Shown: positions 45,043 through 59,582 of the stretch, in pieces
Layout: each line of letters starts with the position of its first letter
Numbering within the stretch: position 1 is the stretch's first letter
Position numbers and translations under genes: made by a program
From: Macrostomum hystrix
Taxonomy: Eukaryota > Platyhelminthes > Macrostomidae
Assembly (NCBI GenBank): GCA_950097015.1
Contig: CATNEN010000003.1
Span: forward strand, 6,970,001 to 7,034,000
DNA: 64,000 nt
Reading direction: 5' to 3'
The notes under the pieces: model-generated
Seen by the model: only the letters and a program-made list of their open reading frames with translations
The model's database searches: none
Told to the model about the DNA's origin: nothing

Positions 45043-48000
45043 ATGTCCCATTGTCATCTGAGTCTGCAATTGCTAGTTGAACTAGACAGATTTCACAACA
45101 TTGATCTGTACGATCGCGGGTAAGTCGGGACATGTGCGAAGTAATGTTTTTCGCTTAAATATTTGTATTGTTTTTGTGTGACATTACTGCTTAGGCAATG
45201 TGCGTTTAAACTTTAAAGAATACTTCAATTACGAACTCGAATGAGTTTTTTTGCGCATTCTAAATTATCTGCTTTTATTACCCAATATAGTTTGTTCCCC
45301 TTAAATTCTCACAGTTCCCCTCAGATCCTCACAGTTCCCCTCAGATCCTCACAGTTCCCCTCAGATCCTCACAGTTCCCCTCAAATTCTCACAGTTCCCC
45401 TCAGATCCTCACAGTTCCCCTCAGATCCTCACAGTTCCCCTCAAATTCTCACAGTTCCCCTCAGATCCTCACAGTGCCCCTCAGATCCTCACAGTCCCCC
45501 TCAGATCCTCACAGTTCCCCTCAGATCCTCACAGTTCCCCTCAGATCCTCACAGTCCCCCTCAGATCCTCACAGTTCCCCTCAGATCCTCACAGTCCCCC
45601 TCAGATCCTCACAGTTCCCCTCAGATCCTCACAGTTCCCCTCAGATCCTCACAGTTCCCCTCAGATCCTCACAGTTCCCCTCAGATTCTCACAGTTCCCC
45701 TCAGATCCTCACAGTTCCCCTCAGATTCTCACAGTTCCCCTCAGATCCTCACAGTTCCCCTCAGATCCTCACAGTTCCCTCAGATCCTCACAGTTCCCCT
45801 CAGATCCTCACAGTTCCCCTCAGATCCTCACAGTTCCCCTCAAATTCTCACAGTTCCCCTCAGATCCTCACAGTCCCTCTCAGATCCTCACAGTTCCCCT
45901 CAGATCCTCACAGTTCCCCTCAGATCCTCACAGTTCCCTCAGATTCTCACAGTTCCCCTCAGATCCTCACAATTCCCGTCAGATCCTCACGGTTCCCTAA
46001 GATCCTTACAGTTCCGCTCAGATTCTCACAGTTCCCCTCAGATCGTCACAGTTCCCCTCAGATCCTCATAATTCCCCCCAGATCCTCATAATTCCCCTCA
46101 GATCCTCACAGTTCTCTCAAATCCTTAAAGTTCCCCCCAGATCCTCACAGGCTGTGTGAGCATTCAGTTTCAAATTTAAATATTGTGTAGGCGGTACTAC
46201 ACTCACTACACTCTTTACTTAATCTAAAGAAAACCCATTTGCTTTGAGTCGATAAGATAAGCATTATATAGTTCTTTAGCTTAAATTTGCACATACATGC
46301 GTTAACCACACACCACACATACACCCGAGAATTGACCGCTTTATTGAGAATTTCATGGACAGTTGATAAGTTGTCAATAGCATGATATAATAGAAGATTC
46401 TCTGATTAAGATTTTTATTTTTTTTAATGACCATTATCCTCTTTCCAATTCCTCAGTTCCAAATTCATGACTTCCCAATTCATGAGTTCCCAATTCATGA
46501 GTTCCCAATTCATGAGTTCCCAATTCATGAGTTCCCAATTCATGAGTTCCCAATTCATCAGTTCCTAATTCATCAGTTCCCAATTCATGAGTTCCCAATT
46601 CATGAGTTCCCAATTAATCAGTTCCCAATTCATCAGTTCCCAATTCATGAGTTCCCAATTAATCAGTTCCCAATTCATGAGTTCCCAATTCATCAGTTCC
46701 CAATTCATCAGTTCCAAATTCATCAGTTCCCAATTCATGAGTTCCCAATTCATGAGTTCCCAATTCATGAGTTCCCAATTCATGAGTTCCCAATTCATGA
46801 GTTCCCAATTCATCAGTTCCTAATTCATCAGTTCCCAATTCATCAGTTCCCAATTCATGAGTTCCCAATTCATGAGTTCCCAATTAATCAGTTCCCAATT
46901 CATGAGTTCCCAATTCATCAGTTCCCAATTCATCAGTTCCAAATTCATCAGTTCCCAATTCATGAGTTCCCAATTCATGAGTTCCCAATTAATCAGTTCC
47001 CAATTCATCAGTTCCAAATTCATCAGTTCCTAATTCATCAGTTCCCAATTCATCAGTTCCCAATTCATGACTTACCCAATTCATGAGTTCCCAATTCATG
47101 AGTTCCCAATTCATGAGTTCCCAATTCATCAGTTCCCAATTCATGACTTACCCAATTCATGAGTTCCCAATTCATCAGTTCCCAATTCATCAGTTCCCAA
47201 TTCATCAGTTCCCAATTCATCAGTTCCCAATTCATCAGTTCCTAATTCATCAGTTCCCAATTCATGAGTTCCCAATTCATGAGTTCCCAATTCATCAGTT
47301 CCCAATTCATGAGTTCCCAATTCATCAGTTCCTAATTCATGAGTTCCCAATTCATCAGTTCCTTATTCATGAGTTCCCAATTCATAAGTTCCCAATTCAT
47401 GAGTTCCTAATTCATCAGTTCCCAATTCATCAGTTCCTAATTAATCAGTTCCCAGTTCATGAGTTCCCAATTCATCAATTCCCAATTCATCAGTTCCAAA
47501 TTCATCAGTTCTAAATTCATCAGTTCCTAATTCATCAGTTCCCAATTCATCAGTTCCCAATTCATCAGTTCCTAATTCATCAGTTCCCAATTCATCAGTT
47601 CCCAATTCATCAGTTCCTAATTCATGAGTTCCCAATTCATCAGTTCCCAATTCATCAGTTCCTAATTCATGAGGTCCCAATTCATCAGTTCCCAATTCAT
47701 CAGTTCCCAATTCATCAGTTCCCAATTCATCAGTTCCCAATTCATCAGTTCCCAATTCATCAGTTCCCAATTCATGAGTTCCCAATTCATGAGTTCCCAA
47801 TTCATCAGTTCCCAATTCATCAGTTCCAAATTCATCAGTTCCTAATTCATCAGTTCCCAATTCATCAGTTCCCAATTCATGACTTACCCAATTCATGAGT
47901 TCCCAATTCATCAGTTCCCAATTCATCAGTTCCCAATTCATCAGTTCCCAATTCATCAGTTCCTAATTCATCAGTTCCCAATTCATGAGTTCCCAATTCA

Positions 48001-51000
48001 TGAGTTCCCAATTCATCAGTTCCCAATTCATGAGTTCCCAATTCATCAGTTCCTAATTCATGAGTTCCCAATTCATCAGTTCCTTATTCATGAGTTCCCA
48101 ATTCATAAGTTCCCAATTCATGAGTTCCTAATTCATCAGTTCCCAATTCATCAGTTCCTAATTAATCAGTTCCCAGTTCATGAGTTCCCAATTCATCAAT
48201 TCCCAATTCATCAGTTCCAAATTCATCAGTTCCAAATTCATCAGTTCCTAATTCATCAGTTCCCAATTCATCAGTTCCCAATTCATCAGTTCCTAATTCA
48301 TCAGTTCCCAATTCATCAGTTCCCAATTCATCAGTTCCTAATTCATGAGTTCCCAATTCATCAGTTCCCAATTCATCAGTTCCCAATTCATCAGTTCCTA
48401 ATTCATGAGGTCCCAATTCATCAGTTCCCAATTCATCAGTTCCTAATTCATCAGTTCCCAATTCATCAGTTCCCAATTCATCAGTTCCCAATTCATCAGT
48501 TCCCAATTCATCAGTTCCCAATTCATCAGTTCCTAATTCATCAGTTCCTAATTCATCAGTTCCCAATTCATCAGTTCCCAATTCATCAGTTCCTAATTCA
48601 TGAGGTCCCAATTCATCAGTTCCCAATTCATCAGTTCCTAATTCATCAGTTCCCAATTCATCAGTTCCCAATTCATCAGTTCCCAATTCATCAGTTCCTA
48701 ATTCATCAGTTCCCAATTCACGAGTTCCCAATTCATGAGTTCCCAATTCATGAGTTCCCAATTCATGAGTTCCCAATTTATCAGTTCCTAATTCATGAGT
48801 TCCCAATTCACGAGTTCCTAATTCATCAGTTCCCAATTCATCAGTTCCTAATTCATCAGTTCCCAATTCATCAGTTCCTAATTCATCAGTTCCTACTTCA
48901 TGAGTTCGCAATTCATAAGTTCCCAATTCATAAGTTTATTGTTTCGTAAGTCGATAATTTCCTGGCTTTAATAATTTTTAGTGTCATCATTTTCAACCTT
49001 AATAAAACTGTTATTGATTGATTGTGTCAATGTTTTGTGCCGCAGGTCGGCTCACTATGGTAGTCTCATTCTGTCTCATTGAGCTTAATTAGAAGAGAAA
49101 AGTAACTTTTGCACGTTACAATACAAAATTACTTTGCATTTCTGATAGGTGACTGATTAGCAAAACTTTTGATTTGATAATGTTTTTTATGATGTGCACA
49201 TCATTTTTTACCCAATAAATTCACATCAATACATGTTTCTTTGCAGTCATTTGTTTCCGTTTTGTAGGTTTTTTTAATAGTTTTAAGATTAGAATATAAT
49301 GCTTTTTAGTCATAATTACTGGTTGACAATAGTGAAGTCACCTAATTACTTTAAGAATCAGATTTAATACATAGATTATCAGAAGTGTGGTTTTGTAATT
49401 ATAATTCTATAAACTGAATGATCTTATGAAGGGACTTCTAGACATTGAATTATCTTATGAAATGACTTCTAGACACTGAATGATCTTATGAAGGGACTTC
49501 TGGACACTGAATGATCTTTGAAGGGACTTCTAGACACTGAATGATCTTATAAAGGGACTTCTAGACACTGAATGATCTTATGAAGGGACTTCTAGACACT
49601 GAATGATCTTATGAAGGGACTTCTAGACACTGAATGATCTTATGAAAGGACTTCTAGACACTGAATGATCTTATGAAAGGACTTCTAGACACTGAATGAT
49701 CTGAAGGCCGTTTTCAGTAGACTATTAGATACGACGAAACATTTTAAAGTTTTCAGCGGTGACATTTTCTCCTCGCACACATCCCTAAAAATCCCAATGG
49801 CCCTCATCCCGCCGTCTGCAGGTACTATGAAATCCGCTGCGGTGTCAAACAGAATGGCCAGTCTCCGCGCCTCTCAAGCTCCATAGGCTGCCGACTTTAT
49901 CGATCCACTCCGTTGAGCAATTCCAACTGCTCAGAGTATGGCGTCGAGCCGGCCTATGTTGAAGCTTCGGCTAGCGGCGCAGGCGGCGGTGGAAGTATCT
50001 CAGCTTCCACTCTGTCGCTTGCGACTTTGCAAACCGGAGCGTCTAGTTCAGCCACCTCGACTGCCGCCGCTGCAGCTGCCGCCGCTGCTGCTGCCGCATC
50101 TACGGCTAATAGTACAAGCGGGAACTCGAGCGGAAATCAATCGAGTTCTGCTGGAAGCTTTCGTTGTCCTGCAGTGTCTAAGCTTGTTCAGGTAAAATTT
50201 AGTAGCGGATTGAATCCAGGGGCCAGATGTGGGTCAGCCAAATCCAGGGGCCAGATGTGGGTCAGCCAAATCCAGGGGCCAGAATCGGACAGCCGAATCC
50301 AGGGGCCAGAATCGGACAGCCAAATCCAGGGGCCAGAATCGGACAGCCAAATCCAGGGGCCAGAATCGGGCAGCCAAATCCAGGGGCCAGAGTCGGACAG
50401 CCAAATCCAGGGGCCAGAATCTGGCAGCCAAATCCAGGGGCCAGAATCTGGCAGCCAAATCCAGGGGCCAGAATCTGGCAGCCAAATCCAGGGGCCAGAA
50501 TCGGGCAGCCAAATCCAGGGGCCAGAATCGGACAGCCAAATCCAGGGGCCAGAATCTGGCAGCCAAATCCAGGGGCCAGAATCGGGCAGCCAAATCCAGG
50601 GGCCAGAATCGGGCAGCCAAATCCAGGGGCCAGAATCGGACAGCCAAATCCAGGGGCCAGAATCTGGCAGCCAAATCCAGGGGCCAGAATCGGGCAGCCA
50701 AATCCAGGGGCCAGAATCGGGCAGCCAAATCCAGGGGCCAGAATCGGGCAGCCAAATCCAGGGGCCAGAATCGGACAGCCAAATCCAGGGGCCAGAATCT
50801 GGCAGCCAAATCCAGGGGCCAGAATCGGGCAGCCAAATCCAGGGGCCAGAATCGGGCAGCCAAATCCAGGGGCCAGAATCGGGCAGCCAAATCCAGGGGC
50901 CAAAGTCGGGGGGTAAAACAGTCTATTTACGCACCAATTGTGCAGGTGATGTACAAAGACCAATTAAGCCCGTTGGAGGACGCTTTCCTATTTCGAGTCG

Positions 51001-54000
51001 ATTGCATTGTGGATCCGGAATCTCCGTTAGACAGCCTTGCGGCCCTGTCGATTAGCTTGGTTATCGAACTCTGGTTCACTGACGAAGAGAATAACGATAA
51101 TATTCGGCCAGCACTGAAACTGGTCTCCAGTAGGGAACTGCGCGTCACAATGGATCCAACTAGAGGCTTTCATTGCTATCTGCCCTGCATATTCGACTAT
51201 TACTACCTCAGCTGCGTGGAAGTCATGGTTCACGCCTGCCTGAGTGGCTTCGGCACCGTCAGACTAAGGTGAGTAATGTGGCTATTGTATCCTTCACTAC
51301 ACTCACACCTTCCTGCTCTCTCTCGTTTTCATCTTAACTTTTTAACTCGCTGCACTTGTCGTCTTTCCTTCCTGCCTTTCTTTCTCCCCCTCACCACCTT
51401 CCCTTCTCCCCCTCTCCGCCTTTCCTTCTCCCCTCTCCGCCTTTCCTTCTCCCCCTCTCTGCCTTTCCTTCTCCCCTCTCCGCCTTTACTTCTCCCCTCT
51501 CCGCCTTTCCTCCTTCCCTCTCCGCCTTTCCTTCTCCCCTCTCCGCCATTCCATCTCCCCTCTCCACCTTTCCTTCTCCCCTTCACCGCCTTTCCTTCTC
51601 CCCTCTCCGCCTTTCCTTCTCCCCTCTCCGCCTTTCCATCTCCCCTTCACCGCCTTTCCTTCTCCCCTCTCCGCCTTTCCTTCTCCCCCTCTCCGCCTTT
51701 TCTTCTCCCCTCTCCGCCTTTCCTTCTCCCCTCTCCGCCTTTCCTTCCCCCCTCTCCGCCTTTCATTCTCCACCTCTCCACCTTTCCTCCTTCCCCCTCA
51801 CGCCTTTCCTTCTGCCCCTCTCCACCTTTCCTTCTGCCCCTCTGCACCTTTCCTTTTGCCCTTTTCACCTTTCTTTCTGCCCCTCTCCACGTTTCCTACA
51901 CCCCCTCTTAGCCTTTCTTTCTCCTTCTGGTGGAAAATTAGTATGCTACTGCTACTAGTAAGTAGTGCGAGTTTTATCAAGAAATATGTGTCGCATGTTT
52001 TAATGAATTCTTTTAATTAGCATTCAAAACCTTGTTGGTGCAGCAGAACAGACGCTGCTATGTAGCAGAACAGAATCAACTCGACTAATGCAAATATTTA
52101 AATTAATCGAAAGGAAATGGAGAAGCTTGTTAATTAATTCACAGTCCCCCAATGTCACCCAATGCTTGGCTAGTCTTACTGGTGTTTATTTTATGTTAGT
52201 TTTCTAAATCTAAATTGCAGCGGACTGACAATGCTGCCGCTCTATCTTCTGTAAGTTGATTTCCTGGCCTAGAAAAATGCCAGCGGCCAATTTCTTTAAC
52301 TGACCGAATGCTTCATTTATGTCAATTTGTTAATATTCCTCAACGCCATTTTATTTCTAATCTTGCGCCAGGCCAGACTAAAGCCAATAAAAAACCGGTT
52401 CTGTGAATTCCGGTTTGAAACAAGATAAACGGAATAAGATCTGAACTCCTAATTATAATAGATTTTCGGACTAAATGACTCGAAGATAGGGATCTATGAC
52501 CAATAAGAATGACTCGAAGATAGGGATCTATGACCAATAAGAATGACTCGAAGATAGGGATCTATGACCAATAAGATTGACTCCAAGTTAGGATCTATGA
52601 CCAATAAGAATGACTCCAAGTTAGGATCTATGACCAATAAGAATGACTCGAAAATAGGATCTATGACCAATAAGAATGACTCGAAGTTAGAAATCTATGA
52701 CCATTAAGAATGGATCGAAGTTAGAAATCAATGACCATTAAGAATGGCTCGAAGTTAGAGATAAATGACCATCAAGAATGGCTCGAAGTTAGAAATCTAT
52801 GACCATTAAGAATGGCTCGAAGTTAGAAATCTATGACCATCAAGAATGACTCGAAGTTAGAGATAAATGACCATCAAGAATGACTCGAAGTTAGAGATAA
52901 ACGACCATCAAGAATGACTCGAAGTTAGAGATAAACGACCATCAAGAATGACTCGAAGTTAGAGATAAATGACCATCAAGAATGACTCGAAGTTAGAGAT
53001 AAACGACCATCAAGAATGACTCGAAGTTAGAGATAAATGACCATCAAGAATGACTCGAAGTTAGGGATATACGAGCGTATGACCATTAAGAATAACTGAG
53101 TATAAATGACTAATAAGAATGACCTGAAGTTAAGGATCAATGACTGATGTCTGATAATAATGACCTGAAAATGAGGCTGTGATAAGAATGACTTTAAGAT
53201 TATGATCAAGGAGAAATAGCAATCACCTGAAATAATCGACGACTACGATATTACCTATTTTAAACGCACTGATCACCAGAAGAACAAACGAAAATTTTTA
53301 TTTTAAAAGAAAATTGATAGCACTTTAAATGTGTAATTTGGTCCAAGTTTTTCGGTGTATGTGCATGCTATGTTAGATTTAAAGCTTAGAGAATGTGAAG
53401 CTGTGTACAGGTTATTTTCTTGGTAATTTCCAAGAAAATTAAATGTGTAATTTGGTCCAAGTTTTTCGGTGTATGTGCATGCTATGTTAGATTTAAAGCT
53501 TAGAGAATGTGAAGCTGTGTACAGGTTATTTTCTTGGTAATTTCCATTCATTTACTGCTCACTTCATTCACTTCTAAAAGCCAACACTTGATGATGTGTG
53601 AAAGTTGAGTTATGATGTATGGAAACTGTAGAGAACGTATTCTATAGTTAACCTGTCGCAAGATTAAACCGGGTTTTCATTTGAGCGTACACACTGTGTG
53701 GACTCATCCATAGTTATAAAAGGCACGATCGTTCTGCGTGCGTCTTAGAGTTTGATGCAGCTGGCACACACAAAAACACACTATCTAGCCCTCGTCCAAT
53801 TATCATTCAAGGTCATATTCGGGTTTCTAGAGCCCTGGAACCACTTAGGGTTGTTCTGGGGTTGTTTTGCTCTCCAGTGCGAACGGATTGGTTCGGTTAC
53901 GCATTGTGCAGTAGCGGAGGAAGTAATGGGGGGTTGGCTGGTTAGTTATTCCGCCGCTCTTACCTGGCTCAATCTGGTAATATTCCACTAGCTGGTGGGG

Positions 54001-57000
54001 TCGAGTTTTTTTTGGTTAGCTCTCTCTGCTTTTTAGCTTGGCCTCTTTAAAAAAAGCAGAATAAAGCACAGGATCATTGCTGCGCACCCATTGCTTTGCA
54101 GAGGTTCCCACAGCGGTACAAATCTAGCTCGCTTGGCTTCTGCGGAGAATTTCAGCTCGTTGACTTCGTTGAATGTGCAAAATCCGGAGGACAGCTTGTC
54201 CGCTCTGCAGGATATTCTTGTGGGAAAGAATCAGGTATGACCTTTCTGTGTGCTAATTATTCCGACTTTGTTCCAGCAACTTTTTTCTAATTAAGTAAAG
54301 CACATTTGAATCATATTGTTTGTAGTATTCCAGTATAGAAACCAGTCACTTTAGTTTCACAATGCATGTAGTTTTACGATACCTTACTGTCTTCAAAACT
54401 AGATAAAAAAGTTAATAATAACCGTCATTCTGTCAAAATTCTTATCTTATGACCGCCGTTATGTCCAAATCCTCATCTTATGACCGTCATTCTGTCAAAA
54501 TTCTTATCTTATGACCGCCGTTATGTCCAAATCCTCATCTTATGACCGTCATTCTGTAAAAATTCTTATCTTATGACCGCCGTTATGTCCAAATCCTCAT
54601 CTTATGACCGTCATTCTGTCAAAATTCTTATCTTATGACCGTCATTCTATCCAAATGCTCATTTTATGACCGTCATTCTTTCCAAATCCTCATCTTATGA
54701 CCGTCATTCTATCTAAATCCTCATCTTATGACCGTCATTCTATCCAAATCCTCATCTTATGACCGTCATTCTATCCAAATCCTCATCTTATGACCGTCAT
54801 TCTTTCCAAATCCTCATCTTATGACCGTCATTCTATCCAAATGCTCATTTTATGACCGTCATTCTTTCCAAATCCTCATCTTATGACCGTCATTCTATCT
54901 AAATCCTCATCTTATGACCGTCATTCTATCCAAATCCTCATCTTATGACCGTCATTCTATCCAAATCCTCATCTTATGACCGTCATTCTTTCCAAATCCT
55001 CATCTTATGACCGTCATTCTATCCAAATCCTCATCTTATGACCGACCTACTGTCTAAATCCTCATCTTATGACCGTCCTTCTGTCCAAATCCTCATCTTA
55101 TGACCGTCATTCTTTCCAAATCCTCATCTTATGACCGTCAGTCTGTCTAAATGCTCAGGCTATGACGATCACCTTAATTCTCCCAGATCCTCTTGTTATG
55201 ACCTCATTCAATCGGTTCAATCATTTTTGTATTAAAATTCGCAGTCCGCCCAGAATCGTCGCAAGCTAGTGCTAACCGTGCACAACAATGTCTGTCACCT
55301 GTTATTGTCGGCCTACGAGTCTTTACAGACCAGTCTTAAACAGGTCATCGAATTACTGCCCGCTATGCAGCAAATGCAGCTTGGTAAGCTTTTCTTGTTA
55401 ATTTCTTACTTCATAAATCAAAATATGAATTTTTTCTTTGAACAAAAATGCTAGATTTCAGCGAATTTCACTACTTTTATAACTTAGTAGTATGAAAAGT
55501 GTTTTAAAACAATTTTCAACGGATTGGTAGTACTTGAAACTAATTAAAAAATAAAAATTCCATTAATGTTAAACCACGCTACTTTGCCCCGCTACATATA
55601 AACAGACAAAAACATTCGGAAACTTATCAAACGAGAAAGTAAGTCGTTAATGCTGCTTATTCTAAATTAATTTTTAAAGCATTCATTCACTACACTTCTA
55701 CTAATGAAAATAGTGTTATTCACTAAATCGGAACGCTATAAATTAGTCCAAAGGTGGAACTATTTTCTGTAAGGTGTTGTCAGTTAACTTTTTAAATTTT
55801 GTTGAAACCTATTTCGCTTTTAATTTCTGACACAGACACAGACACTGACAGACCTGTCTAACAGACACTGTCAGACACTGACAGACCTGTCTAACAGACA
55901 CTGTCAGACACTGACAGGCCTGTATAACAGACACTGTCAGACACTGACAGGCCTGTATAACAGACACTGTCAGACACTGACAGACCTGTCTAACAGACAC
56001 TGACAGACCTGTCTAACAGACACTGACAGGCCTGTATAACAGACACTGTCAGACCTGTCTAACAGACACTGTCAGACACTGACAGACCTGTCTAACAGAC
56101 ACTGTCAGACACTGACAGACCTGTCTAACAGACACTGTCAGACACTGTCAGACCTGTCTGAGAGGCATTGACAGACTTGTCTGACAGACACAAAAGACAC
56201 TTAACAGACAAAGATAATAGCGTCAATTGGTCGTTTAAACTTTGATTATTAATATTCATCAAATGCTTATATAGCTAAACGTATGAATTGTTTGCTTTTC
56301 AAATGCACTTGCACTGCTTAAATTTTCTAGTGAATTTTCTTCGTAAAATGAAGAAATAATTTTTTTAGCTGTTACTTTGAATCACAAATAAATTTTTATA
56401 GTTTGATTGCTTTATAAAATCATTTACATTTCGTTAAAATAAATTATGTGTTAGATCAGCAGTTTTCAAAGTAGAGCATGTAACTTTAACCCAATATTTC
56501 TTATAGTTAACAAAGTAGCTGCATTTATGTCTTTCTTAATTGACTAAGCTACCTGCCCATTGTTTTTTGTATTACAATTACGTATTATTTATAGCATTTA
56601 TTCTATTTTAAGCGAGTAATTTTGTTTTTGCATATTTACTTTTTTTTGTAAATGTTTAGCACGATTTTATGCACGACTGTGTTGTAATTATGTATCACGT
56701 TTTCTTAGCTAATGCCAACTATGTTCAAGAGTTAGGCTGTATTTAAGATGTGGCATCGATTTAGGATTTAAGATCTATCAAGGATATCTAATGTGCTTAA
56801 GATTTGTAATCACCCTTGTAGATTTGGGATCTTCCTGAAGATTTGGGATATTCCTGAAGATTTGGGATCTTCTTGTAGATTTGGGATATTCCTGAAGATT
56901 TGGGATCTTCTTGTAGATTTGGGATATTCCTGAAGATTTGGGATTTTCTTGTAGATTTGGGATATTCCTGAAGATTTGGGATCTTCTTGTAGATTTGGGA

Positions 57001-59538
57001 TATTCCTGAAGATTTGGGATATTCCTGAAGATTTGGGATATTCCTGAAGATTTGGGATCTTCTTGTAGATTTGGGATATTCCTGAAGATTTGGGATCTTC
57101 TTGTAGATTTGGGATATTCCTGAAGATTTGGGATCTTCTTGTAGATTTGGGATATTCCTGAAGATTTGGGATATTCCTGAAGATTTGGGATCTTCTTGTA
57201 GATTTGGGATATTCCTGAAGATTTGGGATCTTCTTGTAGATTTGGGATATTCCTGAATATTTGGGATCTTCTTGTAGATTTGGGATATTCCTGAAGATTT
57301 GGGATCTTCTTGTAGATTTGGAATCTTCCTGAAGATTTGGGATATTCCTGAAGATTTAGGATCTTCCTGAAGATTTAGGATCTTCCTGTAGATTTAGGAT
57401 CTTCCTGAAGATTCAGGATATTCCTGAAGATTTAGGATCTTCCTGAAGATTCAGGATATTCCTGAAGATTTAGGATCTTCCTGAAGATTTAGGATCTTCC
57501 TGAAGATTTAAGATCTTCCTGAAGATTTGGGATCTTCCTGTAGATTTGGGATTTTCTCGTCGATTTGGGATTTTCTTGTAGATTTAGGATCTTCTTGTAG
57601 ATTTGGGATCTTCCTGAAGATTTGGGATCTTCCTGAAGATTTGGAATCTTCCTGAAGATTTAGGATCTTACAGTATATTAGGGATTTCCTTGTATATTTA
57701 GGATCTCTCTGTAAATTAGGGATCTCCTTTTGGATTTGGGATCACCTTGTTGATTTAAGATTTCCTGGTCGATTTGTGATCTAACTTTAGAGTTGGGATC
57801 TTCCAGTAGATTTGGGATCCTTCTGTAGATTTTGGATCAAACCAATAATCGTCTTCCCTCAGACCAAGTGGATTGCTCTTCTCGCCTGGCCAGCCTATCA
57901 GAGCAGATCCATTCGTGTCAGGGCGACGAAGAGCTGCTCCGATTGGCCACTGGTCACATGACAGCCCTAGTGACCGATCTGCAGCTACTATGGGAGAGAT
58001 TCATCTCCACGGCCAGCCTGGAGGAGCGGGTCATCGATCAGTGCGCCAAGCAGTATCACGCTATGCGCGTTCGACGCTTCGCCGAGGGCTATTTTCGCAC
58101 GGAGAAACTGGTTGGCGACCTGTTTCGCCTGCAGGACGCCTCGCCCTACGAGAGCCTCGCCCAACTAATTCGCACTTCTGCTTATTATTCCCAGCTATCC
58201 CAGCTGCCATTGCACTGCCCCGAATTGGACGGAGATCCGGCCACAATGCCGCTTATATTTGAGGATGTCTATCCGCCGCATCTGGGTCAGCCGGAGCCCG
58301 ATCCGTTGCTACCCACTGCCGGGTCATCGCCTCAGCAACAGCAACTGGTGAGACTATCTGATTTTAGTAGAATATTTTATTTTACTAACTATTGTTCTAT
58401 TTTTTGTTGCTGCTGTAAATTGGGTTAACCCAGCCACTCGGGACCGCTCCTATAAGGAGTCTGTTTTATTAGGGAGGTTTTGGCCTTAGCGGTTAGAGCA
58501 TCAGACAGGGGGTGAGTGGCAGAGCGGTTAACGCGTTTGCCTCTCGCACCAACGTCCTTACGTTCGATTCCACGGCGAGGCCACATTCATTTGGGGTGCA
58601 GCCGCGGAGAGAAGGCTTGGGAGACCGGCTGTGGGTCCACTGTCACCCAAATGATGTGCCATCATTGCGCGCAGCCCTCCTGCAATTATTATTATTATTT
58701 GAGCGTCGGACTCACGACCGGAAGGTCGGTGGTTCGATTCCCGACTCCACTGGAACAATTTTTGTTCTTTAGCAAGACACTTAACTCTGCATTGCTTCAG
58801 TTCACCAAGCTGTAAAATGGGTACCAGCATATGGCTGGTGTAATTGAGGCTGGGTGTGGCGTCCCAACAGTCCATGGACTGATCAGCCGTACGCAGCCTT
58901 CAGATGTGCTGTCGGCTGCATATCTGGCCCATTCGGGACAATTGTTTATCATAATTTTATTTCAACAGGCTCCATCGGCAGGCGATTCAAAGTCTCCACA
59001 TTCTGGCGCATCCTCAATGTCAACTTCGACACCGGGCCCTGCCCAGCCGCCTCGCCTGACCTGCATGCCCGCTCAGCGCGCTCTTAGCTCCCAGCTTCGC
59101 AGCCTATCCGGCAACGAGGCTCCGCCTGAGCAGGCCAACTCTGAGCATGCCCAGCTCATCGGCTATAGGAAGCTGCTCAATGGCGACTCAGCTGTTGCAG
59201 TCTCCACAGCCGATGCTCCAGATTCTATATCGGCGGCGTCCACCAGTGGTTTGACGTCCACAATGCTGATGGCAACGCCAGTTGGTGTCGGTCGGCTTGG
59301 CGGAGTCAATAGCGGCAGCGGCAGCGGCAGCGGCCTTGGCACGCTGAGTAGCGCCTGCAGCCTGCCAGATCTGCATCACGCCGCCGAGATCTCCGGCACC
59401 GGGCGTCTAACCGACTTGCCAGACGATGACGCGGATGTTATCGTTAGCGGCGGCGTTGGCTCGACCAATGCCGATTTTGGCAGCAATTCCGGAAGAGAAG
59501 TGTCTGCTATGGAAGCCCTGACTGGAATGCTCAGATCT

Positions 59539-59582
<44 letters not shown>

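Noticed and set aside
46427-48949. Long frames on both strands with repeats such as FPIHQ and GTDEL
   Set aside because: The 15-bp repeat period keeps frames open; several overlapping frames are equally long, and the DNA is in a FAM135 intron.
49913-51272. Frames of 380 and 347 codons, with QIQGPES and AKSRGQN repeats, in the FAM135 region
   Set aside because: One extends exon 2 and the other leads into exon 3 through the 27-bp intronic array; splice sites at 50192 and 50945 give the homologous protein instead.
51329-51980. Basic Glu/Arg/Gly-rich minus-strand frames opposite FAM135 intron 3
   Set aside because: Produced by a pyrimidine-rich minisatellite; low-complexity shadow.
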